Shown: positions 1 to 8,966, counted from the first letter of the stretch. The stretch: 64,000 bases of DNA from Marinomonas ostreistagni (GCF_016461785.1 NZ_JAEMUH010000001.1:248001-312000), one strand, 5' to 3'. Made by a program: numbers and translations. The notes: generated by a model not told the origin, from the sequence alone.

Positions 1-693
1 TTCGCGTTTGTGCCCAAACCCTTTTACTTTTTGCACATCAAAGCCATGAGACTTTAAGCCGCGACGGACGATTCCAGCAGCGGTAAATGTTGCAAAAGTG
101 CTCCCTTCGATACTTAAGCGCTGAATGTTCTGAAACAATTCATCACTCCACATGTCAGGGTTTTTGCTGGGTGCGAAGCCATCTAAAAACCAAGCATCGA
201 CTTGACCATTTAACGCCTTAAAGCCTTCACTGGCTTCCCCAAACCATAAGGTGAGCGTGGTGCGTTGCTCTGGAAAGAAAAGTGTATGCAAACCATGACA
301 AAGCACGGGGTACTTGGCAACCAACGGTTGAGCCAGCTGTTTAAGACTTGGCCACATAGCAAGAGACTGCTCGAGCTTATCCTTACTTAGTGGGTACTTT
401 TCGACAGAGACAAAGTGTAGCCAGCTATCGTTGGGGGATTGCTCTAAAAAAAGTTGCCAAGCACAAAGAAAATTTAAACCTGTACCAAACCCTGTTTCCG
501 CAATAGTAAAGCGTTGATGTGGTGACAGACTGGAGAAGCGCTCTGAGAGCAGATTATGCTCAAGAAAGACATAACGCGTTTCATCAAGTCCGGCATCTTT
601 ATCAAAGTAAACATCATCAAACGCACTAGAGCGAGGTACGCCATCCTCGCCAAAATTTAGTGCTGGTGGCTCAAGTTTGTAGCTAGTTAACAC
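1..693 (-). CDS. mnmC: MnmC, N-terminal methyltransferase part (3' end outside window)
   Basis: Bifunctional tRNA 5-methylaminomethyl-2-thiouridine enzyme. The visible 231 residues are the DUF752 SAM-dependent methyltransferase half, which methylates the wobble uridine modification made by MnmE/MnmG; the FAD oxidase half lies beyond the window edge. The family's opening block (ALNFGEDGVPRSSAFDDVYF) and the SAM-binding GFGTG at residues 68-72 are visible, followed by VDAWFLDGFAP. I chose the GTG at 693, which overlaps the last 11 bases of the upstream cyclophilin gene and suggests translational coupling. Partial only because the window ends here. Confidence 0.93.
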   Translation of the reverse strand, partial: MLTSYKLEPPALNFGEDGVPRSSAFDDVYFDKDAGLDETRYVFLEHNLLSERFSSLSPHQRFTIAETGFGTGLNFLCAWQLFLEQSPNDSWLHFVSVEKYPLSKDKLEQSLAMWPSLKQLAQPLVAKYPVLCHGLHTLFFPEQRTTLTLWFGEASEGFKALNGQVDAWFLDGFAPSKNPDMWSDELFQNIQRLSIEGSTFATFTAAGIVRRGLKSHGFDVQKVKGFGHKRE

Positions 694-1234
694 GAGTGAC
701 CTTCTTAATTGTCACAGGCGAAACAGGTACGTTTTGATAAGGGCCTACTGTTCGAGTCGATACATTGGCTATCTCATCGACTACGTCTAATCCAGAAATC
801 ACTTTACCAAATACGGTGTAGCCAGCACCGCCACGAGCACCATGATTTAAAAATGCATTATCAACTTGGTTAATAAAAAACTGAGAGGTTGCGCTATTAG
901 GATCATTGGTACGAGCCATTGCTAAAGTGCCACGGTAATTTGAAAGTCCATTATTACCTTCGTATGCAATTGCTTTGTGCGTTTGCTTACGCTCCATTTC
1001 GGGAGAAAAACCGCCAGTCTGAACCATAAAGCCTTTGATGACACGATGAAAAATTACTCCTTCGTAAAACCCTTCATCAACATACTGAAGAAAGTTTTTT
1101 ACTGTCTTTGGGGCTGCTTGTTCATCAAGGTCAACACGGATGTCGCCAAGGCTTGTTTGAATATTTACTTCTGTTGCGAAGCTAGGCAAGCTCAGTGCAG
1201 AAAGCACTAAACCTGTGAGTAAACTTTTTTTCAT
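683..1234 (-). CDS. ppiA: Periplasmic cyclophilin-type peptidyl-prolyl cis-trans isomerase
   Basis: Catalyses proline cis-trans isomerisation during folding of exported proteins. The 183-residue product starts with a signal peptide (MKKSLLTGLVLSALSLPSFA, cleavage after A20 or so), so it should be periplasmic. The cyclophilin core is clear: VIFHRVIKGFMVQTGG with the catalytic Arg, then SQFFINQVDN and GYTVFGKVISGLDVVD. The start at 1234 has AAGGA about 9 bases upstream; a longer reading to 1294 would place 20 residues before the signal peptide and is unlikely. It overlaps mnmC. The ppiA symbol rests on the signal peptide; cytoplasmic PpiB lacks one. Confidence 0.92.
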   Translation of the reverse strand: MKKSLLTGLVLSALSLPSFATEVNIQTSLGDIRVDLDEQAAPKTVKNFLQYVDEGFYEGVIFHRVIKGFMVQTGGFSPEMERKQTHKAIAYEGNNGLSNYRGTLAMARTNDPNSATSQFFINQVDNAFLNHGARGGAGYTVFGKVISGLDVVDEIANVSTRTVGPYQNVPVSPVTIKKVTRVN

Positions 1235-1321
1235 TTGAGTCTTCCTTATTGGCAATGCGCCCATAATATTAGGGTGTTCAATTAAGAACGCCAAGATGAA
1301 ATTGATTTGAGAGGTCTAAAC

Positions 1322-1609
1322 ATGAGAACTGCGGTGGTTGAAATCGAATATTGCACCCTTTGTCGTTGGATGTTACGAGCTGCTTGGTTATCTCAGGAAT
1401 TGTTAATGACCTTTGATGATGACATAAAAAGCGTCACTTTAATTCCGACTCAAGGCGGCATTTTTAAAGTTCGTGTTAACGGTGAAGAGATTTGGTGTCG
1501 TAAAGCAGAAGGGGGCTTCCCTGAAGCAAAAGTATTAAAGCAGCGTATGAGAGATGTTATTGATCCTGAGCGAGATCTTGGTCACTCAGATGTTAAGAAA
1601 TCTGAATAA
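1322..1609 (+). CDS. SelT/SelW/SelH (Rdx) family CxxC protein
   Basis: Small 95-residue thioredoxin-like protein of the Rdx family. The redox motif is C-T-L-C near the N-terminus (YCTLCRW), with cysteine where some family members carry selenocysteine. The C-terminal half has the family's GGIFKVRVNGEEIW strand and GGFPEAKVLKQRMRD helix. Start at the ATG at 1322 with GAGAGG 8 bases upstream; an upstream TTG at 1307 has no ribosome site. It diverges from the cyclophilin gene and ends before a strong terminator. Substrate unknown; a redox role is inferred from the family only. Confidence 0.85.
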   Translation: MRTAVVEIEYCTLCRWMLRAAWLSQELLMTFDDDIKSVTLIPTQGGIFKVRVNGEEIWCRKAEGGFPEAKVLKQRMRDVIDPERDLGHSDVKKSE

Positions 1610-1640
1610 ACAAGTTTAACCGTACTGAAATGAAATACAG

Positions 1641-1678
1641 AAAAACAGTAGGCAGCACTGAGTGCCTACTGTTTTTTT
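1641..1678. terminator. Bidirectional intrinsic terminator
   Basis: Inverted repeat AAACAGTAGGCA / TGCCTACTGTTT with an 8-base loop, followed by a T run on the plus strand and preceded by an A run. It sits between the convergent Rdx gene and yciI, so it can end both transcripts. Confidence 0.85.
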
Positions 1679-1703
1679 AGCTTTTGCTTGATTTAGAAGA
1701 GCC

Positions 1704-2000
1704 TTAGAAAACTTGTTTGAAAGGTTTAACTTCAACATTAGCATAGACACCTGCCGCAACATACGGATCTGCGTCCGCCCATGCTTTTGCATCTTCTAGT
1801 GAAGCAAATTCTGCTATGACTACGCTGCCTGTAAAACCTGCAGTGCCAGGGTCGTTTGAATCAATTGCGGGGTTCGGTCCTGCTAACACAAGGCGACCTT
1901 GACCGCGTAATTCCTGAAGTCGCTTAAGGTGAGCTGGGCGAGCAGCTAATCGACTTTCTAAGCTGTTTTCAACGTCTTGGCCAACGACTGAATAAAGCAT
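1704..2000 (-). CDS. yciI: YciI family protein
   Basis: 98-residue YciI-like protein of the dimeric ferredoxin-like fold. The family pattern is present: N-terminal strand ([10 protein letters not shown]), conserved R-x-x-H-L ([11 protein letters not shown]), the GRLVLAGP strand, and the D-P-Y segment ([12 protein letters not shown]) holding the conserved Asp and His/Tyr-lined pocket. The biochemical role in E. coli is undefined. It follows yciB by 3 bases, so the two are co-transcribed, and its ribosome site AAGGA overlaps the yciB stop region. Confidence 0.9.
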   Translation of the reverse strand: MLYSVVGQDVENSLESRLAARPAHLKRLQELRGQGRLVLAGPNPAIDSNDPGTAGFTGSVVIAEFASLEDAKAWADADPYVAAGVYANVEVKPFKQVF

Positions 2001-2003
2001 CGC

Positions 2004-2540
2004 TTAATCCTTATTTTGCATTTGAGAAGATAAGTAAATTCCTTGAAGAATGATGAATACTATGGTCATCCCCAATAGGCCAAACAACTTAAAGTCAACC
2101 CATATGTCTTCACTGAAATTGAAGGCGACGTAAAGATTCACGGCACCTGATAATATAAAGAAACCAACCCACGCGAGGTTTAAGGTTCGCCAAGTATTGT
2201 GAGGTAATTCGATTTTATCTCCCATCATGCGTTCGATGATGTTTTTGTGGCCGATAAATTGACTACCAAAAAATGCGACAGCAAAGAGCCAGTTTACGAT
2301 AGTGGGTTTCCATTTAATGAAATCGCCATTACCAAGTAGTACCGTTGCCCCGCCGAGTAAAACAACCAAAACAAGTGAAACAATATGCATCTTTTCAATG
2401 GTTCGGTGCTTTATCCATGTGTAGCCTACTTGTACAAGCGTTGCAGGGATGAGCACAGCCGTTGCGATGATGATGTCGCCTGTTGTTTTATAAACCAAGA
2501 AAAAAACAAGAATGGGTAAAAAGTCGAATAGTAATTTCAT
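2004..2540 (-). CDS. yciB: YciB/IspZ inner-membrane septation protein
   Basis: 178-residue multi-pass inner-membrane protein of the intracellular septation protein A family, linked in E. coli to cell-envelope synthesis and elongation/division. About five or six hydrophobic segments are visible, starting with LLFDFLPILVFFLVYKTTGD, which is the family's signature N-terminus, plus the conserved WKPTIVNWLFA and NLAWVGFFILSG stretches. The ATG at 2540 is preferred over a TTG at 2546 because it gives the standard MKLLFDF start. It diverges from rnm and runs directly into yciI. Confidence 0.95.
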   Translation of the reverse strand: MKLLFDFLPILVFFLVYKTTGDIIIATAVLIPATLVQVGYTWIKHRTIEKMHIVSLVLVVLLGGATVLLGNGDFIKWKPTIVNWLFAVAFFGSQFIGHKNIIERMMGDKIELPHNTWRTLNLAWVGFFILSGAVNLYVAFNFSEDIWVDFKLFGLLGMTIVFIILQGIYLSSQMQNKD

Positions 2541-2606
2541 AGTCAAGCCAGTTTATGTATGCTCGAATGATAATACCTAGCAACTGTCGGAAAAAATACC
2601 CCTTTG

Positions 2607-3458
2607 ATGCCTGATACTCGATACCAGCCAATAGATTTACATACTCACTCCACAGCCTCAGATGGCCAGTTAACACCGATAGAATTAGTGCAACTTGCAC
2701 ACCAAGAAGGTGTTCAGATGTTCGCTTTGACAGATCACGATACCACGTCAGGTTTAAAGCAAGCTCGCAACACGGCGAACTCTCTTGGTATGACATTTAT
2801 TAATGGCTGTGAACTCTCTGTAGCTTGGAAAAAGATTCCACTGCATATGGTGGCGTTAGGCTTTGAAGAAGATTGTGCCATAATTGGTAAGTGGACAAAA
2901 AAGAATCAAACGGTACGTCTAGAAAGAGGTCGTCAGATTGCTGATTTGTTGTCTAAAAAAGGGTTGCCAGACCTATTTGATAAAGCAATAGAGGAAGCAG
3001 GTGGTAGTCAATTAGGACGGCCACATTTTGCAAAAGTTATGGTTCGAGAAGGTATTGTCAAAGATACTAACAAAGCATTCGACCATTACCTCAACAACAA
3101 AAAATTAGGGCAGATACGAGATGTCTGGCCTCAATTAGAGGAAATTATGCCAGAGCTCACCGCAAGTAAATGCGAGTTAGTTTTAGCGCATCCTAAGCGA
3201 TATCCCTTGACTGTGACTAAGCTTAAATCAGTGTTGCAAGATTTTAGCAAGTTGGGTGGCAGTGCGATCGAAGTGGCATCTGGTAATGAACGGCCTGATC
3301 ACGTCCGATTTTTAGAGCGGTTATCTAGAGAATTTGGTTTTAAAGCGTCAGTAGGAAGTGATTACCATGGTCCATTCGGTCCTTGGACTCAAGTAGGACG
3401 ATTTACACAAGTTCATGAGCAAGAGATTTCACCTATTTGGTATCAATGGCAAACTTAA
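2607..3458 (+). CDS. rnm: RNase AM / PHP-domain 3',5'-nucleoside bisphosphate phosphatase
   Basis: PHP-superfamily metal-dependent phosphoesterase, known as YciV/TrpH in E. coli, where it acts as a 5'-3' exoribonuclease maturing rRNA 5' ends and hydrolyses 3',5'-nucleotides. The metal ligands are visible: DLHTHSTASDG, LTDHDTTSG, the ELS glutamate, the LAHPKRYP histidine and the C-terminal GSDYHGP. Length 283 residues is usual. Start at the ATG at 2607 directly after a TTG; the ribosome site is weak. It heads the rnm-yciO-rluB series. Confidence 0.92.
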   Translation: MPDTRYQPIDLHTHSTASDGQLTPIELVQLAHQEGVQMFALTDHDTTSGLKQARNTANSLGMTFINGCELSVAWKKIPLHMVALGFEEDCAIIGKWTKKNQTVRLERGRQIADLLSKKGLPDLFDKAIEEAGGSQLGRPHFAKVMVREGIVKDTNKAFDHYLNNKKLGQIRDVWPQLEEIMPELTASKCELVLAHPKRYPLTVTKLKSVLQDFSKLGGSAIEVASGNERPDHVRFLERLSREFGFKASVGSDYHGPFGPWTQVGRFTQVHEQEISPIWYQWQT

Positions 3459-3485
3459 TCCACTTGCTAGGAATAATTAGATGTT

Positions 3486-3502
3486 CACCTCAACATGAGG
3501 TG
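3486..3502 (+). other. Small hairpin before yciO
   Basis: Perfect 7-bp inverted repeat CACCTCA-ACA-TGAGGTG a few bases before the yciO ribosome site. There is no T run, so it is unlikely to be a terminator. It may stabilise the leader or modulate initiation, which is inference. An ATG inside it is in frame with yciO but would be buried in the stem. Confidence 0.4.
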
Positions 3503-3518
3503 TTATGGAGAGAATACT

Positions 3519-4139
3519 TTGAGCCAGTTTTTTCAGATACACCCAGAAAATCCACAAGCTCGCTTGATTAAGCAAGCGGCACAATTGATTCGTGAGGGAG
3601 CTGTTATTGCTTATCCTACAGATTGTGGTTATTCACTAGGTTGCCATATTGGTGATAAAGCAGCTTTAGAAAAAATCCGTACTATTCGTAGGTTAGACGA
3701 TAAGCATAATTTCACTTTGGTGTGCCGTGACCTTTCTGAAATTTCGACCTATGCTCGTTATGATAATGCCATTTATCGTTTGCTGAAGCATCATACGCCA
3801 GGACCTTATACGTTTATTTTCAATGGGACATCTGAAGTCCCAAGACGTTTGATGCATCCAAAGCGTAAAACGATTGGCATTCGAATTCCAGACAACAAAA
3901 TTGTTCAGGCCCTACTAGAAGAGTTAGGGGAGCCTATTATGAGTTCGTCTCTTATTTTGCCTGGTGAAACAGACCCCATGATGGACCCTTATGACATTCG
4001 TGATACGTTACAGCATCAGTTAGATTTAGTCATAGATGGAGGGTTCTGTGGTATGCAACCGACTACCGTTATTGGGATGGACTCCGAAGAAATCAAAGTC
4101 TTAAGAATTGGTGCTGGAGATCCTGCTCCGTTCGAGTAA
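3519..4139 (+). CDS. yciO: YciO, Sua5/YrdC family protein
   Basis: 206-residue paralogue of the threonylcarbamoyl-AMP synthase fold; its own substrate is not settled. Visible family features are YPTDCGYSLGCHI (nucleotide/threonine site), KHNFTLVCRDLSEIS, TPGPYTFIF and the KRKTIGIRIP strand. The TTG at 3519 gives MSQFFQIHPENPQ, matching the family start and the 206-residue length of E. coli YciO, and has GGAGAG about 6 bases upstream. A longer in-frame ATG at 3495 falls in a hairpin. Next to rnm and rluB as in many gammaproteobacteria. Confidence 0.9.
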   Translation: MSQFFQIHPENPQARLIKQAAQLIREGAVIAYPTDCGYSLGCHIGDKAALEKIRTIRRLDDKHNFTLVCRDLSEISTYARYDNAIYRLLKHHTPGPYTFIFNGTSEVPRRLMHPKRKTIGIRIPDNKIVQALLEELGEPIMSSSLILPGETDPMMDPYDIRDTLQHQLDLVIDGGFCGMQPTTVIGMDSEEIKVLRIGAGDPAPFE

Positions 4140-4180
4140 AAACTGCGTAAGGTACGCTATCAACTGAAATGTGATCCGAC

Positions 4181-4186
4181 TATAAT
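4181..4186 (+). promoter_or_regulatory. Candidate -10 box for rluB
   Basis: Perfect TATAAT about 93 bases before the rluB start in a 139-base gap. The matching -35 region (TATCAA, 17 bases upstream) is weak, so this rests mainly on the -10. Confidence 0.45.
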
Positions 4187-4278
4187 GCGGTCAGAATTAA
4201 CTTAGAATGACTTTCTAAGTTTAAATTGTGTAATTAACATAACTGGGTTGCTGCGAAGCATTCCCGAAAGAGGTCGTA

Positions 4279-5193
4279 ATGGACGAAAAATTACAAAAAG
4301 TGTTGGCGAGAGCAGGTGTAGGATCTCGTCGTGAAATGGAGAATCGTATTCGTGAAGGTCGAGTGCTTGTAAACGGTAATGTTGCCACGCTTGGTGATCG
4401 AGTGCGTCCTAATGATGTGATTGAATTTGATGGTGTTGAGGTCAAAACAACAGCGTCTAGTGAAGTTGAGCGTCGAGTCATTATTTATAATAAACCTGAA
4501 GGCGAAGTTTGTACTCGTAAAGATCCTGAAGGTCGCCCCACTGTTTTTGATCGCCTACCAAAGCTACGTGGAAGTCGCTGGATAGCGGTTGGTCGTCTTG
4601 ATATCAACACTTCAGGGCTACTGCTGTTCACCACTGATGGTGAATTAGCGAACCGTTTGATGCACCCATCTACCGAAATTGACCGTGAATACCTAGTCCG
4701 CGTGATGGGGAATGTAACGGAAGAGCACATTGAAAACCTTAAAAAAGGAGTCTTGCTAGAAGACGGAATGGCTCAATTTACTGACATCGTAGATGGTGGT
4801 GGTGAGGGGATTAACCATTGGTTTTATGTGTGTCTGATGGAAGGGCGTAACCGTGAAGTCCGCCGCCTATGGGAATCGCAAGAGCTAAAAGTAAACCGTC
4901 TAAAGCGTGTACGATTTGGTCCAGTATTTTTGCCATCAAAAGCTAAAGTTGGTCGATGGGTTGAGATGGACGAGTCGGATGTTAGCGCTTTGTGTGAGGT
5001 TGTTGGCCTTGAACATAAGATTACTGGCTTGAAAAGCCAACAAGAGAAACATGACCGTCGTAGACAAAGTGGTGCGCGTGTTACAGGTAGCGTAGCCAAA
5101 ACGAAACGACGTGAAAAAGGTTTTGATTGGCAAGCATCTGAGAAGCAACAGGAATTTAAACCGCGTCGACCAGGGCGCCGTTCATTCAGATAA
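4279..5193 (+). CDS. rluB: RluB, 23S rRNA pseudouridine(2605) synthase
   Basis: Converts U2605 of 23S rRNA to pseudouridine. An S4 RNA-binding domain covers roughly residues 1-60 ([17 protein letters not shown]), followed by the RsuA-family catalytic domain with [11 protein letters not shown], where D108 is the expected nucleophile, and [10 protein letters not shown]. The C-terminal 60 residues are rich in Arg, Lys and Gln, a common RNA-contacting tail. 304 residues. Start supported by AAAGAGG about 8 bases upstream. The scpA-scpB genes often found before rluB are absent here. Confidence 0.95.
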   Translation: MDEKLQKVLARAGVGSRREMENRIREGRVLVNGNVATLGDRVRPNDVIEFDGVEVKTTASSEVERRVIIYNKPEGEVCTRKDPEGRPTVFDRLPKLRGSRWIAVGRLDINTSGLLLFTTDGELANRLMHPSTEIDREYLVRVMGNVTEEHIENLKKGVLLEDGMAQFTDIVDGGGEGINHWFYVCLMEGRNREVRRLWESQELKVNRLKRVRFGPVFLPSKAKVGRWVEMDESDVSALCEVVGLEHKITGLKSQQEKHDRRRQSGARVTGSVAKTKRREKGFDWQASEKQQEFKPRRPGRRSFR

Positions 5194-5209
5194 AAGAGGA
5201 TTGTAGGCT

Positions 5210-5671
5210 ATGAGCATGGTGCGATGGATTTTAGTTGTTGTCATTGCAATGCTAATTGGTTTTTTTGTTTATGTAGACATGAACAACGGTGTTCCTGATC
5301 ACCTTGGTGTGAATGAGGGGCTGTTAGCACCCTGCCCAGATATGCCGAATTGCGTCTCTTCGCAAGCTCCTGTTGAGGATGAGCAACATTACGTCGAGCC
5401 GATTATTTATCGCACTTCTGTAAAATTAGCCCAGCTTAAGGTAGAGCAAGCGCTGCTGAGTCAAGGAAACGGTCGTATTATTGACAGTCGTTTAGGCTAT
5501 ACTCACTTTGAAATTTCTAGTGACCTTTTTGGTTTCAAAGATGACTTAGAAATCTACTTCCCCGAAGCCGATAGTGTAATGCACGTTCGTTCAGCTTCTA
5601 GAGTTGGTTATGATGACCTAGATGTTAATCGAGAACGAGTTAGACAAATACAGGATCTTCTAGTAGATTGA
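5210..5671 (+). CDS. DUF1499 domain membrane-anchored protein
   Basis: 153-residue protein with one N-terminal transmembrane segment (about residues 4-22) and a DUF1499 domain recognised by the cysteine-containing motif APCPDMPNCVSS. Later family features are the RIID...YTHFEISSDLFGFKDDLEIYF strand pairs and SASRVGYDDLDVNRERVRQI near the C-terminus. The soluble part probably faces the periplasm. Function is unknown for the family. It lies 16 bases after rluB and 42 bases before the response regulator, so it may be co-transcribed with either. Confidence 0.85.
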   Translation: MSMVRWILVVVIAMLIGFFVYVDMNNGVPDHLGVNEGLLAPCPDMPNCVSSQAPVEDEQHYVEPIIYRTSVKLAQLKVEQALLSQGNGRIIDSRLGYTHFEISSDLFGFKDDLEIYFPEADSVMHVRSASRVGYDDLDVNRERVRQIQDLLVD

Positions 5672-5713
5672 TCTTGAAGGCTTTATTAATTATCAAATGG
5701 ACGAGGATAGACT

Positions 5714-6433
5714 ATGAGCGCGAATGATACCCAATCGATCCTGATTGTTGAAGACGATGAGCGCCTCGCCACGTTAACCCAAGAGTATCTACAAAAGAAT
5801 GGTTTTAATGTAGATGTTGAGCCAGATGGACGAAATGCCATTTCTCGCATTATTGAAGAACAACCTTCTCTTGTGATTCTTGATTTGATGCTGCCTGGCG
5901 CCGACGGTTTTACAGTTTGTCGCAGTGTTCGCAATGATTACCATGGCCCAATATTGATGCTGACAGCTCGTAGTGACGATGTCGATCAAATTTTGGGATT
6001 AGAAATTGGTGCCGACGATTATGTTTCTAAGCCAGCTAAACCTCGTGTGTTGTTAGCAAGGGTTCAATCATTGTTACGACGCAGTACACAAGATGTTGAT
6101 TTGTCCTCAGTATCTGCAGAAGCAGAACAAACACTTGAATTTGGTAGCTTAGTAATTGATAACTCTCGTCGAGAAGCTTGGCGTGAAGGTGAAGAAATTG
6201 AGCTAACAAGCGCCGAGTTTGATTTGCTTTGGTTACTCGCTAGTAACTCTGGCCGTATTCTTAGCCGTGAAGAAATATTTAGTGAGTTGCGTGGTATTGA
6301 ATATGATGGTCAAGACCGTTCTGTTGATGTCCGTATCTCAAGAATTCGCTCAAAGATTGGCGATGATCCGATTCATCCGCGTCGAATCAAAACGATTCGT
6401 AGTAAAGGCTACCTATTTGTGAAAGAGGTTTAG
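5714..6433 (+). CDS. rstA: RstA-like OmpR-family response regulator
   Basis: 239-residue DNA-binding response regulator. The receiver domain has acidic pocket D14-D15, phospho-acceptor D57 (LDLMLPGADG), T84 and K106; the OmpR/PhoB winged helix occupies roughly residues 140-237 (ELTSAEFDLLWLLASNSGRILSREEI, split over the fold). Receiver sequence around ILGLEIGADDYVSKPAKPRVLLARVQSLL resembles RstA more than OmpR or PhoP; the RstA label is a family-level inference. GAGGA precedes the start. The kinase gene follows 5 bases later. Confidence 0.85.
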   Translation: MSANDTQSILIVEDDERLATLTQEYLQKNGFNVDVEPDGRNAISRIIEEQPSLVILDLMLPGADGFTVCRSVRNDYHGPILMLTARSDDVDQILGLEIGADDYVSKPAKPRVLLARVQSLLRRSTQDVDLSSVSAEAEQTLEFGSLVIDNSRREAWREGEEIELTSAEFDLLWLLASNSGRILSREEIFSELRGIEYDGQDRSVDVRISRIRSKIGDDPIHPRRIKTIRSKGYLFVKEV

Positions 6434-6438
6434 TCTTA

Positions 6439-7926
6439 ATGCGAAGTGATATGTGGCGCCTCTATCGACATATCTTGATTGGGGGCTTGCTCATATCACT
6501 CGTTTGCTTTTCCCTTATTGCTTGGCTCAAGCAATCTTACCAAGAGCGTGAGCTATTACAGCAGCTTGCTGTGGATGTAGAACTAACTGCTGCTCTCTAT
6601 AAAGAAAATGGCACACTTACTGATATATCAAATGTTTCTGTATTTAAGTGGGAGCCGCTTGGGCCTATTTCCTCTGAATCTCGTACTGAACTGCTTCATG
6701 ATTCAGACCTCGTATTAGCGAATGTCTACAGTGGTACCCAGCTGGCACTGAAAGGTGAAAGTCATGCGGTGCAGTTCTCTCTTTTACAGCCTATGCTTCA
6801 AAGATTTCTAGAAGTGTATCCATTGCAGTGGTCGAAAAAACTAGACCTGTTAAACACTCTCAAGAGTATTTCGATAAAGAAAATTGAACCAAGCCCATGG
6901 TTAACGAGTGAGGTGAGCCTTCACCAAGCCGTTGATAGGCAGCTTTATTTCCTATGGCAGCCAAGTGGTTCGGATCAGGCGTGGCGTATTCAATTTAATC
7001 AAGCTAATACATTTTCTTTTGGAACAATCGTTTTTGCGTTTATTTTACTGTCTTTGGCCGCTCTTTTAGTGTTGGTGTGGATTGGCTTTATGGGGCTTGA
7101 TCGTAAAAGGGTACATTTTGAGACTATTACACGTCAGATTGCTCGAGGAAGAGGAGCTCTGCCCCATGGTGTGGTAGATAGCTCGGGTACTCTAAAAGAG
7201 TTGGCTTACTCTTTTGATTCAATGTCGACACACATCCAAAGGCTACTCAAAGTTCAGCGTGAAATGATAAATGCCATTTCTCACGAGCTAAGAACGCCTA
7301 TTGCCCGACTAAGGTTTGGTTTAGAGGTTCTTAAAGATGATGTGAGTGAAGAACTTGAGTCGTCTATTACTGCACTAGAGTATGACGTAGAAGAGCTAAA
7401 TACTTTAGTAGATGAGGTGCTCACCTACGGAAAGTTAGAGGAAGGTACCCTTGCTCTAAATTTCGAGCGTGCGAGTATTCGTCAAATATTAGATAGCATT
7501 GTGGAGCACAATAATGCTTTGCTGCAGAACTATAAAGTACATATTGAAATTCAAGGTGATGAATGGGTGAATGCCGATGCCCATCATTTGCATCGAGCGC
7601 TGCAAAATTTAATTCTGAATGCTTCTAAGTATGCCAATTCGACTATTGCTATTACATTTACTGCTGATGATGAGCGTTGGCAGGTTGATATTGAGGATGA
7701 TGGTCGAGGTATTCCTGAAGAAGATCGAGATAAGGTATTTATCCCATTTCAGCGCTTGGATAACTCTCGTACGCGAGCCTCTGGCGGCTATGGCTTAGGC
7801 CTCGCTATAGTGCAGAGAATCGCATTCTGGCATGGTGGTGCTGTACTGGTTGAGGGGAGTGAGCTAGGTGGGGCAAAATTCAGTTTTATTTGGTCAAAAA
7901 GCCAGCACCAGAATAGCCTTGGCTAA
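6439..7926 (+). CDS. rstB: RstB-like sensor histidine kinase
   Basis: 495-residue membrane kinase, partner of the upstream regulator. N-terminal transmembrane segment (about residues 10-28), a periplasmic sensor region of about 170 residues, a second transmembrane segment near residues 195-217 (IVFAFILLSLAALLVLVWIG), HAMP linker, then the HisKA H-box with H282 (ISHELRTPIARLRFGLE), the N-box NLILNASKYA and the G-boxes DDGRGIPEEDRDKVF and GGYGLGLAIV. All catalytic elements are intact. The signal sensed cannot be told from sequence. Confidence 0.88.
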   Translation: MRSDMWRLYRHILIGGLLISLVCFSLIAWLKQSYQERELLQQLAVDVELTAALYKENGTLTDISNVSVFKWEPLGPISSESRTELLHDSDLVLANVYSGTQLALKGESHAVQFSLLQPMLQRFLEVYPLQWSKKLDLLNTLKSISIKKIEPSPWLTSEVSLHQAVDRQLYFLWQPSGSDQAWRIQFNQANTFSFGTIVFAFILLSLAALLVLVWIGFMGLDRKRVHFETITRQIARGRGALPHGVVDSSGTLKELAYSFDSMSTHIQRLLKVQREMINAISHELRTPIARLRFGLEVLKDDVSEELESSITALEYDVEELNTLVDEVLTYGKLEEGTLALNFERASIRQILDSIVEHNNALLQNYKVHIEIQGDEWVNADAHHLHRALQNLILNASKYANSTIAITFTADDERWQVDIEDDGRGIPEEDRDKVFIPFQRLDNSRTRASGGYGLGLAIVQRIAFWHGGAVLVEGSELGGAKFSFIWSKSQHQNSLG

Positions 7927-7945
7927 ACTAGGTGCTGGGCTTTTT
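7896..7945. terminator. Bidirectional terminator between rstB and metR
   Basis: AAAAAGCC-AGCACC pairs with GGTGCTGGGCTTTTT across a loop of about 21 bases; the upstream arm lies inside the last codons of rstB. A and T runs on both sides allow termination of both convergent transcripts. Confidence 0.7.
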
Positions 7946-7947
7946 CG

Positions 7948-8874
7948 CTATAGATCTGGTGATAAAATACCGCGTAGGTTTTTAAAGCATGTTTTTGATG
8001 CGGTAGTGATTAAGTCATCCATATATGCGTTCTCACGCTGATCCTTTCTAATAGCCAAGTATAATTTGCACCAAACACCTTCTTCCCCTAAGGATTTAGT
8101 GATGGCGTATTGCCTATTTGTATATTCCGTTAAAGCCCAATTTGGTAAGCAACAGATCCCCCGACCGCTAGCAACCAGCTGCATCATCATTAGTGTAAGT
8201 TCACTGTGGCGGATTTTAGCTGGTGCAACACCAGATGGAGTCAAAAAATGTTTAAATATATCTAGACGTTCTGATTCGACGGGATAGGTTATTAGAGTTT
8301 CGTTTTTAAAATCCTCAGGGACTAAATACTCTTTTTTAGCGAGTGGATGGTGACGTGAAAGGGCGACTTGAGACTCGTATTGAAACAAAGGGATATACTC
8401 AATATTGGGTAAATCCTGAGGGTCTGAAGTGACCACTAGGTCAAGGTCTCCACGAGCTAGTGCCGGTAGAGGCATAAAGCTAAATGCTGTAGACAAGTCT
8501 AGTTCTACATCTGGCCAGTGCTCTCGAAAATGATCAATAGTTGGCATTAACCATTCAAAACAACTATGACACTCAATCGCTATGTGCAAACGGCCACTTT
8601 CACCTTCAGCGTAGCGTTGAATGTCTCTCTGAGCTGATCGAAATGCCATTAAAACGTCATCAGCAAGCTGGAGTAGACGCAGTCCTGCACTGGTAAAGCG
8701 TACGGGTTTCGTTTTGCGTATAAAAAGAGGGCAACCTAGCTTTTCTTCCAAGTCTTTGAGTTGGTGTGATAAGGCTGATTGCGTTAGGTGTACGCGTTCA
8801 GCGGCTTCGACTAGGCTTCCTGTATCTCGCAATGCAGTGAGTGTTTTAAGATGCCTAACTTCAATAATGCTCAT
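7948..8874 (-). CDS. metR: MetR, LysR-family regulator of methionine synthesis
   Basis: 308-residue LysR-type regulator matching MetR from its first residues (IIEVRHLKTLTALRDTGSLV) through the winged helix-turn-helix (AAERVHLTQSALSHQLKDLE) and on to the effector domain (HIAIECHSCFEWLMP, ARGDLDLVVTSDP, VASGRGICCLPNW). MetR activates metE and related genes with homocysteine as co-effector; no metE lies nearby. The ribosome site is weak. It faces rstB tail-to-tail, and argF lies upstream in the same direction, separated by a terminator. Confidence 0.93.
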   Translation of the reverse strand: MSIIEVRHLKTLTALRDTGSLVEAAERVHLTQSALSHQLKDLEEKLGCPLFIRKTKPVRFTSAGLRLLQLADDVLMAFRSAQRDIQRYAEGESGRLHIAIECHSCFEWLMPTIDHFREHWPDVELDLSTAFSFMPLPALARGDLDLVVTSDPQDLPNIEYIPLFQYESQVALSRHHPLAKKEYLVPEDFKNETLITYPVESERLDIFKHFLTPSGVAPAKIRHSELTLMMMQLVASGRGICCLPNWALTEYTNRQYAITKSLGEEGVWCKLYLAIRKDQRENAYMDDLITTASKTCFKNLRGILSPDL

Positions 8875-8914
8875 AATAATCTCGAGTTTTTGAGTTTTAT
8901 TCAGCTCATAACGT

Positions 8915-8955
8915 ATAAAAAAGGCTCGTGCCAGATATCTCTAACTACGAGCCTT
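8915..8955 (-). terminator. argF terminator
   Basis: 9-bp inverted repeat AAGGCTCGT / ACGAGCCTT with a 17-base loop; on the minus strand the stem is followed by six T residues. It ends argF before metR. Confidence 0.8.
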
Positions 8956-8966
8956 ACGAGATTGTC

